Part shown: positions 6,763-15,015 of the stretch, in pieces
Layout of the letters: every line of letters begins with the position of its first letter
Position numbering within the stretch: position 1 is the first letter of the stretch
DNA from: Bacteroides acidifaciens
Lineage (GTDB): Bacteria > Bacteroidota > Bacteroidia > Bacteroidales > Bacteroidaceae
Assembly: GCF_024623065.1 (NCBI RefSeq)
Contig: NZ_JANJZR010000043.1
Location: forward strand, 1-36,690
DNA: 36,690 nt
Direction of reading: 5' to 3'
The notes under the pieces: generated by a model
Told to the model about the DNA's origin: nothing
The model's input: only the letters and a program-made list of their open reading frames with translations
Database searches by the model: none
Position numbers and translations under genes: made by a program

Positions 6763-8950
6763 AATTGGAAAAAGAGCCATTCTGCTATTGTTGGCACTAC
6801 CAATCGGATTCAATGTTATGGCACAAGAAACCAAAAAGCCAACACTGGAAGAACTGATTCCGGGTGGCGAAAGCTATCTGTATGCAGACAACCTGTACGG
6901 ACTGCAATGGTGGGGTGATGAATGCATGAAACCGGGCGTAGATACACTCTATTCGGTTCAGTCTAAAACGGGTAAGGAAACGATGGTTATCACCCGTGAG
7001 CAAATCAACAAAGTACTTGCTGAAAATGAGGCCGGGAAATTATCACACCTGTACTCTATCCGCTTCCCGTGGGCGGACAAACCGCAAATGCTATTCACAG
7101 TAGCAGGAAAGTTTATCACATATGACTTTAAGAACAACCGCATTGTCAGCACCCTCAGACTAAGGGAAAAGGCTAATAATGAAGACTTTTGCGCAGCCAA
7201 CGGCAACGTAGCTTACACAATAGGCAACAACCTGTACGTAAACGAACAAGCGGTAACCAACGAACCTGAAGGCATCGTTTGCGGACAATCCGTACATCGC
7301 AATGAGTTCGGCATCAACAAAGGCACTTTCTGGAGTCCGAAAGGCAGCCTGCTCGCTTTCTACCGTATGGATGAAAGCATGGTCACACAATACCCGCTTG
7401 TTGACATTACCGCACGTGCGGGAAAGGTAAACAATATCCGTTACCCGATGGCAGGAATGACCAGTCACCAGGTAAAAGTAGGCATCTACAATCCCGCAAC
7501 AGGAAAAAGCATTTACCTGAATACAGGCGACCCTACCAACCGTTACTTCACAAATATCAGTTGGGCACCGGACGAAAAGAGCCTCTACCTCATAGAGTTG
7601 AACCGTGACCAGAATCACGCCAAACTCTGCCGATACAATGCAGAGACAGGCGAACAAACCGATGTATTATATGAAGAAACTCATTCCAAATATGTAGAGC
7701 CGCAGAATCCGATTATATTCCTGCCGTGGGATGATTCCAAGTTTATCTACCAAAGCCAACGTGACGGATACAATCACCTCTATCTTTTCGACACACAGGC
7801 TAAGGTGTATCCCGATACTCACTCCACTCCTATTGGTAGTACCTATCGCCAATTCTACAAGGTGAAACAACTGACCAAAGGCAACTGGCTGGTAAAAGAC
7901 ATCCTCGGCTTCAATGCCAAACGCAAAGAAATCATCTTCACCGCTATCGAAGGCTTGAAGAGCGGGCACTTTGCTGTAAATGTCAGCAACGGAAAGATGA
8001 GCCAACCGTTCAGCAGTTGCCAAGAAAGCGAACACAGCGGCATTCTTAACGCATCGGGCACTTATCTTATCGACCGTTATTCGACGAAAGACCAGCCCCG
8101 CGTCATCAACCTGGTAGACACCAAGAACTTCAAAGAAACCACCAACCTGCTGACAGCAAAAAGCCCCTACGAAGGCTACCAGATGCCAAGCATCGAAACC
8201 GGAACCATCAAAGCAGCCGACGGCACTACCGACCTGCACTACCGGCTTATGAAACCGGCAGACTTCGACCCTAACAAGAAATATCCGGTCATTATCTACG
8301 TCTACGGCGGTCCTCACGCACAATGCGTCACCGGCGGCTGGCAGAACGGTGCACGCGGATGGGACACCTATATGGCAAACAAAGGCTATATCATGTTCAC
8401 CATCGACAATCGTGGCAGCAGCAACCGCGGACTGGAATTTGAAAACGCCACCTTCCGCCGTCTCGGCATCGAAGAGGGTAAAGACCAGGTGAAAGGCGTC
8501 GAATTCCTGAAATCACTTCCCTACGTAGACGGTGAACGTATCGGCGTGCACGGATGGAGCTTCGGCGGGCACATGACCACCGCCCTGTTACTCCGTTACC
8601 CGGAAATATTCAAAGTAGGCGTTGCCGGCGGCCCTGTAATCGACTGGGGATATTATGAAGTGATGTACGGCGAACGCTATATGGACACTCCGGAGACGAA
8701 TCCCGAAGGCTACAAAGAATGTAACCTGAAGAACCTTGCCGGCCAACTGAAAGGTCACCTATTGATTATTCACGACGACCACGACGACACCTGCGTGCCA
8801 CAGCACACTCTGTCGTTCATGAAAGCCTGCGTAGATGCCCGCACCTACCCCGACCTGTTCATTTACCCATGCCACAAGCATAACGTATTAGGTCGCGACC
8901 GTGTACATCTGCATGAGAAAATCACCCGGTACTTTGAGCAGAACCTGTAA
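6755..8950 (+). CDS. dipeptidyl-peptidase IV-type S9 serine peptidase
   Basis: This 731-residue exported enzyme removes N-terminal dipeptides, usually X-Pro or X-Ala, from peptides. A signal peptide covers about residues 1-24 (cleavage after VMA). The middle (about 40-480) is the DPPIV beta-propeller, and an alpha/beta-hydrolase domain follows (about 490-731). The catalytic triad is visible as Ser602 in GWSFGGH, Asp677 in HDDHDDT and His709 in CHKHN. A conserved substrate-binding Tyr lies in VYGGPH. The length matches family members from Bacteroides. The start codon lies inside the end of the ORF6N gene (ATGAGTAA, 8-base overlap), so translation may be coupled to it. The likely location is the periplasm. 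Confidence 0.93.
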   Translation: MSKIGKRAILLLLALPIGFNVMAQETKKPTLEELIPGGESYLYADNLYGLQWWGDECMKPGVDTLYSVQSKTGKETMVITREQINKVLAENEAGKLSHLYSIRFPWADKPQMLFTVAGKFITYDFKNNRIVSTLRLREKANNEDFCAANGNVAYTIGNNLYVNEQAVTNEPEGIVCGQSVHRNEFGINKGTFWSPKGSLLAFYRMDESMVTQYPLVDITARAGKVNNIRYPMAGMTSHQVKVGIYNPATGKSIYLNTGDPTNRYFTNISWAPDEKSLYLIELNRDQNHAKLCRYNAETGEQTDVLYEETHSKYVEPQNPIIFLPWDDSKFIYQSQRDGYNHLYLFDTQAKVYPDTHSTPIGSTYRQFYKVKQLTKGNWLVKDILGFNAKRKEIIFTAIEGLKSGHFAVNVSNGKMSQPFSSCQESEHSGILNASGTYLIDRYSTKDQPRVINLVDTKNFKETTNLLTAKSPYEGYQMPSIETGTIKAADGTTDLHYRLMKPADFDPNKKYPVIIYVYGGPHAQCVTGGWQNGARGWDTYMANKGYIMFTIDNRGSSNRGLEFENATFRRLGIEEGKDQVKGVEFLKSLPYVDGERIGVHGWSFGGHMTTALLLRYPEIFKVGVAGGPVIDWGYYEVMYGERYMDTPETNPEGYKECNLKNLAGQLKGHLLIIHDDHDDTCVPQHTLSFMKACVDARTYPDLFIYPCHKHNVLGRDRVHLHEKITRYFEQNL

Positions 8951-9006
8951 GAAGCAACCGCATCCATAGCATAACAAATTACAATATAACTTATAACAGT
9001 ACAAAG

Positions 9007-10281
9007 ATGAAGATATTATTACTAGGCTCGGGCGGCCGCGAACATGCGCTTGCATGGAAAATTGCCCAAAGTCCGAAAGTTGAAAAACTATACATTGCCC
9101 CGGGAAATGCCGGAACAACTGCCGTAGGCGAGAATGTCAACATCAAAGCAACTGATTTTGAAGCTATCAGCGCTTTCGCCCTGAAAGAAAACGTCGAAAT
9201 AGTAGTGGTAGGTCCCGAAGACCCGTTGGTAGAAGGCATCTACGACTATTTCCAAGAACGTCCCGAGCTGAAACACATCGCTGTTATCGGTCCTTCGGCT
9301 CAAGGAGCGCAACTGGAAGGAAGCAAGGAATTTGCCAAAGGCTTTATGATGCGCCACAACATCCCGACAGCCCGCTACAAAAGTATTACCGCCGATAACC
9401 TCGAAGAAGGGCTCGCTTTCCTTGAGACACTGGAAGCTCCCTATGTACTGAAAGCCGACGGTCTTTGTGCCGGGAAAGGCGTTCTTATCCTTCCTACGCT
9501 GGATGAAGCGAAGAAAGAACTGAAAGAAATGCTCGGCGGCATGTTCGGTTCCGCATCGGCAACCGTTGTGATTGAAGAATTCCTGAGCGGTATCGAGTGT
9601 TCTGTATTCGTACTGACGGACGGTGAGAACTACAAAGTACTTCCCGTAGCCAAAGACTACAAACGCATCGGTGAAGGAGACAAAGGGCTCAACACAGGCG
9701 GAATGGGTAGCGTAACTCCTGTCCCGTTTGCTGACGCGACATACATGGAAAAGGTACGCACACGTATCATCGAACCGACCATCAATGGTCTGAAAGAAGA
9801 AAACATCACTTACAAAGGCTTTATCTTCCTCGGACTTATCAGCGTGAAAGGCGAACCGATGGTTATCGAATACAACGTCCGCATGGGCGACCCCGAAACA
9901 GAAAGCGTGATGCTCCGCATCCAGAGCGACCTCGTCGAACTGCTTGAAGCCACAGCCGCAGGCAACCTGAACGAGAAAACACTGGTGATGGACCCACGTG
10001 CGGCCGGTTGCGTAATCCTCGTCAGCGGAGGCTATCCTGAAGCCTACGAAAAAGGATTCCCCATCAAGGGACTGGAACAAGCTGCTGCTACGGACAGCAT
10101 CATCTTCCATGCCGGAACAGCTCTGAAAGACGGACAGATAGTCACAAACGGCGGACGTGTCATTGCGGTTTGCTCTTACGGCGCAACGAAAGAGGAAGCG
10201 CTTGCACAGAGCTACAAAGTGGCGGATATGATTGATTTCGACAAGAAATACTTCCGCCGCGACATCGGATTCGACTTGTAA
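9007..10281 (+). CDS. purD: phosphoribosylamine--glycine ligase (GAR synthetase)
   Basis: This 424-residue cytosolic enzyme joins 5-phosphoribosylamine to glycine with ATP in step two of purine synthesis. The N-terminal domain begins [18 protein letters not shown], the GARS signature. The ATP-grasp domain follows (about 105-300) with [15 protein letters not shown], and the metal site is in [12 protein letters not shown]. The C-terminal domain carries [14 protein letters not shown]. The length is standard. It lies 56 bases after the peptidase gene and 18 bases before the membrane-protein gene. No promoter box is obvious, so it may be read from upstream. A long open frame on the opposite strand is a coding shadow. 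Confidence 0.96.
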   Translation: MKILLLGSGGREHALAWKIAQSPKVEKLYIAPGNAGTTAVGENVNIKATDFEAISAFALKENVEIVVVGPEDPLVEGIYDYFQERPELKHIAVIGPSAQGAQLEGSKEFAKGFMMRHNIPTARYKSITADNLEEGLAFLETLEAPYVLKADGLCAGKGVLILPTLDEAKKELKEMLGGMFGSASATVVIEEFLSGIECSVFVLTDGENYKVLPVAKDYKRIGEGDKGLNTGGMGSVTPVPFADATYMEKVRTRIIEPTINGLKEENITYKGFIFLGLISVKGEPMVIEYNVRMGDPETESVMLRIQSDLVELLEATAAGNLNEKTLVMDPRAAGCVILVSGGYPEAYEKGFPIKGLEQAAATDSIIFHAGTALKDGQIVTNGGRVIAVCSYGATKEEALAQSYKVADMIDFDKKYFRRDIGFDL

Positions 10282-10299
10282 AAAGGCAAATTATCAGGC

Positions 10300-11325
10300 A
10301 TGGATTATACAGTCATGAGAAGTAAAAAACTACAGAATCAAGTAACGACAGGGCGGCTCACCCTGCCCGTCGTTATCCTTATCTGCACCCTCTGCTGGGT
10401 GTCGACCTACTTTTTATTTCCCGACCTCATAACCTCAGCCACACAAGAAAGCCTTTCATCGTTCTGGCAATCTGCCCGTGACCTCCTGTTCCCGGGTTGG
10501 GCGGAACGAATCGTCAGTTTTCTTGTCTACGCCGTTATCGGCTATTTCCTGATAGAGCTGAACAACCAGTTCGGCATCATCCGCATGAGGGCTTCCATGC
10601 AGACAGCCATCTACTTCCTGCTGGTCACCGCCTGTCCGGAGATGCACCTGTTATATGCAGGAGACATTGCTGCCCTGGCTTTCCTCATTTCCATTTATTT
10701 CCTATTCAGAAGTTATCAGCAGTCGCATTCATCAGGTCATCTGTTCTATTCCTTTTTCTTTATCGGAGCGGGAAGCATTCTTTTCCCACAGCTCACCATC
10801 CTCTCGGTGCTTTGGTTGCTCGAATCCTACCGTTTCCAGTCGCTCACTCCGCGTAGTTTCTGCGGCGCGCTGCTCGGATGGATGCTGCCCTACTGGATGC
10901 TGTTCGGACACGCCTTCTTCTATAATGAGATGGAACTGTTCTATCGTCCTTTCAACCAGCTATTAACTTTCGGAGAAGTCTTCCATTTGCCAATCCTTCA
11001 ACCCTGGGAATTGGCTATACTGGGCTATCTGCTCGTGATGTTTATCGTCAGTGCCGTGCATTGCATCGCTGCCGGATTTGAGGATAAGATACGTACACGT
11101 GCCTATCTCCAATTCTTGATAGACCTGACGTTCTTCCTGTTCCTGCTGATTGCCTTGCAACCGATATATTGCAGTGCCTTGCTGCCTTTGCTTATCATAA
11201 GCAGCAGCATCCTAATCGGACATTTCTTTGTACTGACCAATAGTAAAAGCTCGAATGTGTTCTTTATCATTTCATTGGTCGGCCTCATCCTCTTATTTGC
11301 TTTTAATATATGGACGCTTTTGTAG
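10300..11325 (+). CDS. polytopic membrane protein of unknown function
   Basis: This 341-residue protein is very hydrophobic and has about nine or ten predicted membrane spans, for example around residues 22-40, 68-88, 102-122, 128-150, 165-185 and in the C-terminal 100 residues (IDLTFFLFLLIALQPIY). The first 20 residues are short, basic and cytoplasmic. I do not recognise a named family or any catalytic motif. It starts 18 bases after purD; an in-frame ATG at 10315 is an alternative start. Its end overlaps the YqaA/VTT gene by 16 bases, so the two are co-translated and may work together in the inner membrane. Confidence 0.8.
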   Translation: MDYTVMRSKKLQNQVTTGRLTLPVVILICTLCWVSTYFLFPDLITSATQESLSSFWQSARDLLFPGWAERIVSFLVYAVIGYFLIELNNQFGIIRMRASMQTAIYFLLVTACPEMHLLYAGDIAALAFLISIYFLFRSYQQSHSSGHLFYSFFFIGAGSILFPQLTILSVLWLLESYRFQSLTPRSFCGALLGWMLPYWMLFGHAFFYNEMELFYRPFNQLLTFGEVFHLPILQPWELAILGYLLVMFIVSAVHCIAAGFEDKIRTRAYLQFLIDLTFFLFLLIALQPIYCSALLPLLIISSSILIGHFFVLTNSKSSNVFFIISLVGLILLFAFNIWTLL

Positions 11326-11789
11326 ATTCAATGATACAACTCCTCATAGAATGGGGATTGCCGGGAATGTTCATCGCCGCTCTGCTGGCGGGGAGTGTGG
11401 TTCCTTTCAGCTCCGAAGTAGTGCTAGTGGCGTTGGTGCAGCTCGGTTTGCCACCCGTCGCCTGTCTGGTATCCGCCACCTTAGGCAATACGGCAGGCGG
11501 AATGACCTGCTACTACATGGGACGACTGGGCAAGATACATTGGATAGAAAAGTATCTCAAAGTAAAGAAAGAAAAAGTAGACCGCATGGTGAGCTTCCTG
11601 CAAGGCAAAGGAGCCATGATGGCGTTTTTCGCCTTCCTGCCTGCCATCGGGAGTTTAATAGGCATCTCGTTAGGCTTCCTGCGTAGCAACATATGGCTCA
11701 CCACCAGTGCCATGCTGACAGGCAAGCTGCTACGCTACATACTGCTACTTTATGTCTTTGAAAGCGCCTGGGAAGCCATAGCCAGCTGA
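11310..11789 (+). CDS. YqaA/DedA-like (VTT domain) inner-membrane protein
   Basis: This 159-residue protein has the short YqaA-type arrangement of the VTT/SNARE-associated family. An N-terminal amphipathic segment is followed by the re-entrant motif FIAALLAGSVVPFSSEVVLVAL (about 19-40), a glycine-rich GNTAGGMTCYYMGRLGK stretch, a charged cytosolic segment (KVKKEKVDRMV) and FFAFLPAIGSLIGISLGFLR. Family members act in the inner membrane. Some relatives are implicated in undecaprenyl-phosphate or lipid recycling, but YqaA itself is not well defined. Its start overlaps the preceding membrane protein by 16 bases. Confidence 0.85.
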   Translation: MDAFVDSMIQLLIEWGLPGMFIAALLAGSVVPFSSEVVLVALVQLGLPPVACLVSATLGNTAGGMTCYYMGRLGKIHWIEKYLKVKKEKVDRMVSFLQGKGAMMAFFAFLPAIGSLIGISLGFLRSNIWLTTSAMLTGKLLRYILLLYVFESAWEAIAS

Positions 11790-11851
11790 CAGAAGTATCT
11801 GCAAGAAGACAGGCAACCACTGACAAGTATTACGCATTTATAGATTGTGCA

Positions 11852-12601
11852 ATGGAAAGAATAATTGAGAGAACTGATGACGGGAGCGCTACTCTGTTTG
11901 TTCCGGAATTGAATGAACATTATCATTCGACGAAAGGGGCACGCACGGAGTCGCAACATATTTTCATTGATATGGGGCTGAAAGCCTCTCCTGCCGCTAC
12001 TCCACGTGTGCTTGAAATCGGCTTCGGGACAGGGCTCAACGCTTGGCTCACCCTTGAAGAAGCGGAAAGAAGCAGACGAAAGATACACTATACAGGACTG
12101 GAACTCTATCCGCTGGACTGGCAGACAGTAGAACAGCTAGGATATATCTCCAGCGATGAGCAGCTTACCATACATCGAACACAAACAGCAACCGACGAGC
12201 AATTTACCCTGAATGATGAAGAAGAACAACAATCGGCTTTCGAACTGTTTAAGCAGCTTCATACATCGCCCTGGGAAAAAGACGTGCAGCTTACACCGCA
12301 CTTCACCTTACGGAAAACAGAAACGGACGTCAATCAATGGATAACGGCATACCCAACTTCCCAACCTCCGTTTAATACCATCTATTTTGACGCCTTCGCC
12401 CCGGAAAAGCAACCGGAAATGTGGTCGCAAGAACTATTCAACCGCCTCTATGTTTTATTAGATAGAGACGGAATCCTGACCACCTACTGTGCCAAAGGTG
12501 TAGTACGCCGAATGTTGCAGACAGCCGGATTCACAGTAGAACGCCTCCCCGGGCCTCCGGGTGGTAAACGGGAAATATTACGGGCCCGGAAACAAGAGTA
12601 G
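11852..12601 (+). CDS. mnmD: MnmD-like tRNA (5-methylaminomethyl-2-thiouridine)-methyltransferase
   Basis: This 249-residue protein is the stand-alone methyltransferase half of MnmC (DUF752/Methyltransf_30). The SAM-binding motif is LEIGFGTGLNAWL (about 54-66). The family signature is IYFDAFAPEKQPEMW, with Asp180, followed by LTTYCAKGVVRRMLQTAGF and the C-terminal LPGPPGGKREIL. It would methylate the wobble uridine side chain to mnm5(s2)U, using the product of MnmE/MnmG. The FAD-dependent demodification domain of E. coli MnmC is absent, as in other stand-alone MnmD proteins. It sits between the YqaA-like gene and znuA with about 60- and 38-base gaps. Confidence 0.88.
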   Translation: MERIIERTDDGSATLFVPELNEHYHSTKGARTESQHIFIDMGLKASPAATPRVLEIGFGTGLNAWLTLEEAERSRRKIHYTGLELYPLDWQTVEQLGYISSDEQLTIHRTQTATDEQFTLNDEEEQQSAFELFKQLHTSPWEKDVQLTPHFTLRKTETDVNQWITAYPTSQPPFNTIYFDAFAPEKQPEMWSQELFNRLYVLLDRDGILTTYCAKGVVRRMLQTAGFTVERLPGPPGGKREILRARKQE

Positions 12602-12639
12602 AAACAAGATAAGATTGAAACCCTGAAACAGAAAAAATC

Positions 12640-13569
12640 ATGAAACAACAACTAAAAGATATGAGAACACTTTTCCTTCTTGGTGCCTGCCTCCTGGTGG
12701 CAGCCTGCACAGGACGTTCCTCCCAAGCAAGCAATGACGAAGAGACAAAGCCGGTGATAACCGTCACACTGGAACCGCAACGTTATTTCACCGAGGCTAT
12801 TGCCGGAGATAAATTCAAAGTAGTCAGCATGGTGCCCAAAGGTTCCAGCCCGGAGACATACGATCCTATCCCCCAGCAACTTGTTTCTTTAGGAGACAGC
12901 AAAGCCTATTTCCGCATCGGATACATCGGCTTCGAACAAACCTGGATGGACCGCCTGATGAACAATACTCCCCATATCCAAGTGTTCGACACCTCGAAAG
13001 GAATCGACCTCATACTCAACAATGATGACCATGGGCATGCCCACGCCCACAACAGTCACGACGGCCATATCCACGCCGTAGAGCCACACGTATGGAATTC
13101 TACCGGCAATGCTTTAATCATCGCCGGAAACACCTACAAAGCCCTTAGCCAACTGGATAAAGCAAACGAAGCATATTATAGAAACCGTTACGATTCTCTC
13201 TGTCAGCGCATCCAGCACACCGACAGCCTGATTCGCCGACAGCTCTCCACCCCCGAAGCAGCCAAAGCCTTCATGATTTATCATCCGGCCCTCTCCTACT
13301 TCGCCCGCGACTACGGATTGCATCAGATTTCGATCGAAGAAGGAGGCAAAGAACCTTCTCCCGCTCATCTGAAAGACCTGATAGACGTCTGTCAGGCGGA
13401 AAATGTAGGCGTTATCTTCGTCCAACCGGAGTTTGACAAACGCAATGCGGAAACCATCGCGCAGCAAACCGGAACGAAAGTGGTTCCTATCAACCCGTTA
13501 AGTTATGACTGGGAGGAAGAGATGCTGAATGTAGCCAAAGCCCTTGCGCCGCAAGCTGCCACTAAATAA
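12640..13569 (+). CDS. znuA: zinc/metal ABC transporter substrate-binding lipoprotein
   Basis: This 309-residue protein belongs to the cluster 9 (ZnuA/TroA) binding proteins. A lipoprotein signal ends at LLVAAC with Cys23. The N-terminal lobe follows from PVITVTLEPQRYF. A His-rich loop at about 128-147 (DDHGHAHAHNSHDGHIH) is typical of zinc-specific members, and the metal ligands include His in EPHVW and in IYHPALSYFARDYGL. The C-terminal lobe holds IFVQPEFDKRNAETIAQQTG. It delivers metal to an inner-membrane importer. The ATPase gene follows after 37 bases, but no permease gene is adjacent. Confidence 0.92.
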   Translation: MKQQLKDMRTLFLLGACLLVAACTGRSSQASNDEETKPVITVTLEPQRYFTEAIAGDKFKVVSMVPKGSSPETYDPIPQQLVSLGDSKAYFRIGYIGFEQTWMDRLMNNTPHIQVFDTSKGIDLILNNDDHGHAHAHNSHDGHIHAVEPHVWNSTGNALIIAGNTYKALSQLDKANEAYYRNRYDSLCQRIQHTDSLIRRQLSTPEAAKAFMIYHPALSYFARDYGLHQISIEEGGKEPSPAHLKDLIDVCQAENVGVIFVQPEFDKRNAETIAQQTGTKVVPINPLSYDWEEEMLNVAKALAPQAATK

Positions 13570-13606
13570 ACGTATAAAAAAGGAACCAATCAAGCCCTTT
13601 CCAATA

Positions 13607-14443
13607 ATGAAACCAATAATCGAAATAAAGAATCTTTCTGCCGGATATGACGGTCGCACTGTTCTCCACGATGTTAATCTAAGCATCTACGAACGGGATT
13701 TTCTAGGTATTATAGGTCCGAACGGAGGCGGCAAGACAACGCTTATCAAGTGCATCCTCGGTTTGTTAAAACCAACCGGAGGGGAAATTATATTCCATAC
13801 TCCCGAGAAGGCTCCCATAAGAACATCTACGGAAGGGACTTCGACAGAAACATCTGCCAAAAACTCCCACCAAAGTTCTTCCGCGAAATCCCAGCTTTTC
13901 CTCGGTTACCTGCCGCAATATAGCACCATAGACCGGAAGTTCCCTATTTCCGTGGAAGAAGTGATCCTGTCCGGATTGAGCATACAGAAGTCGCTCACCT
14001 CCCGGTTCACTCCCGAACAGAGAGAGAAAGGCAAACAGATTATCGCCCGCATGGGGCTTGAAGGGCTCGAAAGCCGCTCTATCGGACAATTAAGCGGCGG
14101 GCAACTGCAACGTGCCCTGTTAGGACGCGCCATCATCTCGGACCCCGCAGTGTTGATTCTCGATGAGCCCAGCACGTATATCGACAAGCGTTTCGAGGCA
14201 CGCCTTTATGAGTTATTGGCTGAAATCAATAAAGAATGTGCCATTATCCTTGTCAGTCACGACATCGGCACTGTATTGCAACAGGTAAAATCCATTGCCT
14301 GTGTCAATGAAACGCTGGATTACCATCCGGACACGGGTGTTACTACCGAATGGCTGGAAAGAAACTTCAACTGCCCCATCGAGCTATTGGGACACGGCAC
14401 ATTGCCTCATCGGGTTTTAGGAGAACATCATCACCATCATTAA
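13607..14443 (+). CDS. znuC: zinc/metal ABC transporter ATP-binding protein with His tail
   Basis: The product is 278 residues from the ATG at 13607, which is preferred because an upstream in-frame ATG at 13544 lies inside znuA. Walker A is GPNGGGKTT (37-45), the Q-loop YLPQ (101-104), the signature LSGGQ (162-166), Walker B AVLILDEPS (181-189) and the switch His in SHD (about 217-219). Between Walker A and the Q-loop is an extra Ser/Thr-rich low-complexity insert (about 65-96) not usual for ZnuC. The C-terminus ends in five consecutive His residues, a possible metal-sensing or metal-buffering tail. The membrane partner ZnuB is not encoded next to it. Confidence 0.9.
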   Translation: MKPIIEIKNLSAGYDGRTVLHDVNLSIYERDFLGIIGPNGGGKTTLIKCILGLLKPTGGEIIFHTPEKAPIRTSTEGTSTETSAKNSHQSSSAKSQLFLGYLPQYSTIDRKFPISVEEVILSGLSIQKSLTSRFTPEQREKGKQIIARMGLEGLESRSIGQLSGGQLQRALLGRAIISDPAVLILDEPSTYIDKRFEARLYELLAEINKECAIILVSHDIGTVLQQVKSIACVNETLDYHPDTGVTTEWLERNFNCPIELLGHGTLPHRVLGEHHHHH

Positions 14444-14487
14444 GGATACACATATTCAATATCCCAAACATATATATACAGCAACCC

Positions 14488-14800
14488 AAGTATTAATACC
14501 TGAAATCTCAACCATTAACAGCTGATATTACAAGTGTTAACACCTAACGGCCAAGCTATTAATAGTTAACCTCTGTTGTATTAATAGTAAACTTGCTCTT
14601 CTTTAACAGGAAAGTTATGCTTGACTAAGGATAATCTATAAACGCAAGTTACGTTTATAAAATTGAAAGCTTTGTTTTTATAAATGAAGCTTGCAATTAT
14701 AAAAACAAAGCTTGCAATTATAGTTTATGACGAATGAAAAAGAAGTTTGTCATTAAGGCAAAAGAAGTTGACTAACAGGATAAAGGAAGTTTTTCTTTAA
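14488..14800. repeat. degenerate array with a period of about 22 bp
   Basis: This non-coding gap carries short palindromic cores centred on TTAA at near-exact 22-base steps: GTATTAATAC at 14490, CCATTAACAG at 14512, GTGTTAACAC at 14534, CTATTAATAG at 14556, GTATTAATAG at 14578 and TCTTTAACAG at 14600. The second half consists of units beginning AAGYTT at about 14646, 14667, 14687, 14708, 14743, 14765 and 14787, spaced 20-22 bases apart apart from one 35-base step. AGCTTGCAATTATA occurs twice (14688, 14709). It differs from CRISPR in having no unique spacers. Confidence 0.6.
14667..14713. repeat. 17-bp perfect inverted repeat within the array
   Basis: AAGCTTTGTTTTTATAA (14667-14683) and TTATAAAAACAAAGCTT (14697-14713) are exact reverse complements separated by 13 bases. 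It could fold as a hairpin, but it is AT-rich and not followed by a T-run, so it is not an obvious terminator. Confidence 0.75.
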
Positions 14801-14963
14801 TACACCAGCGCTTATTTATTAGAGGACTAAAACAAATTCCTTACTTGCCAACACACAAGTTCCCGCCTTCCGAAAGAGTGAAAGAAAGAGTGAAAGAGAT
14901 AGTAAATCAGCCCTCCGTTACTTAATATTTCTTACTTTCTTCCTCATTATCCTTACAAATCAC

Positions 14964-14972
14964 TATCTTTGC
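14964..14972 (+). promoter_or_regulatory. promoter -7 box for the DUF2723 gene
   Basis: TATCTTTGC matches TAnnTTTG and predicts a transcript start near 14979. The leader to the ATG at 15016 is then about 37 bases. The box lies after the 22-bp array. Confidence 0.55.
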
Positions 14973-15015
14973 GACCTCATAATTTGTTTTTAACGAATAA
15001 ACTACGATAGTGCTA

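Noticed and set aside
9088..10110. Long open frame on the minus strand opposite purD (340 codons)
   Set aside because: It is the shadow of a strongly conserved gene; its product has no recognisable domain and is rich in Phe, Val and His as antisense frames usually are.
14488..14800. CRISPR array
   Set aside because: Units are contiguous, degenerate and only about 22 bases long, with no unique spacers and no cas genes.
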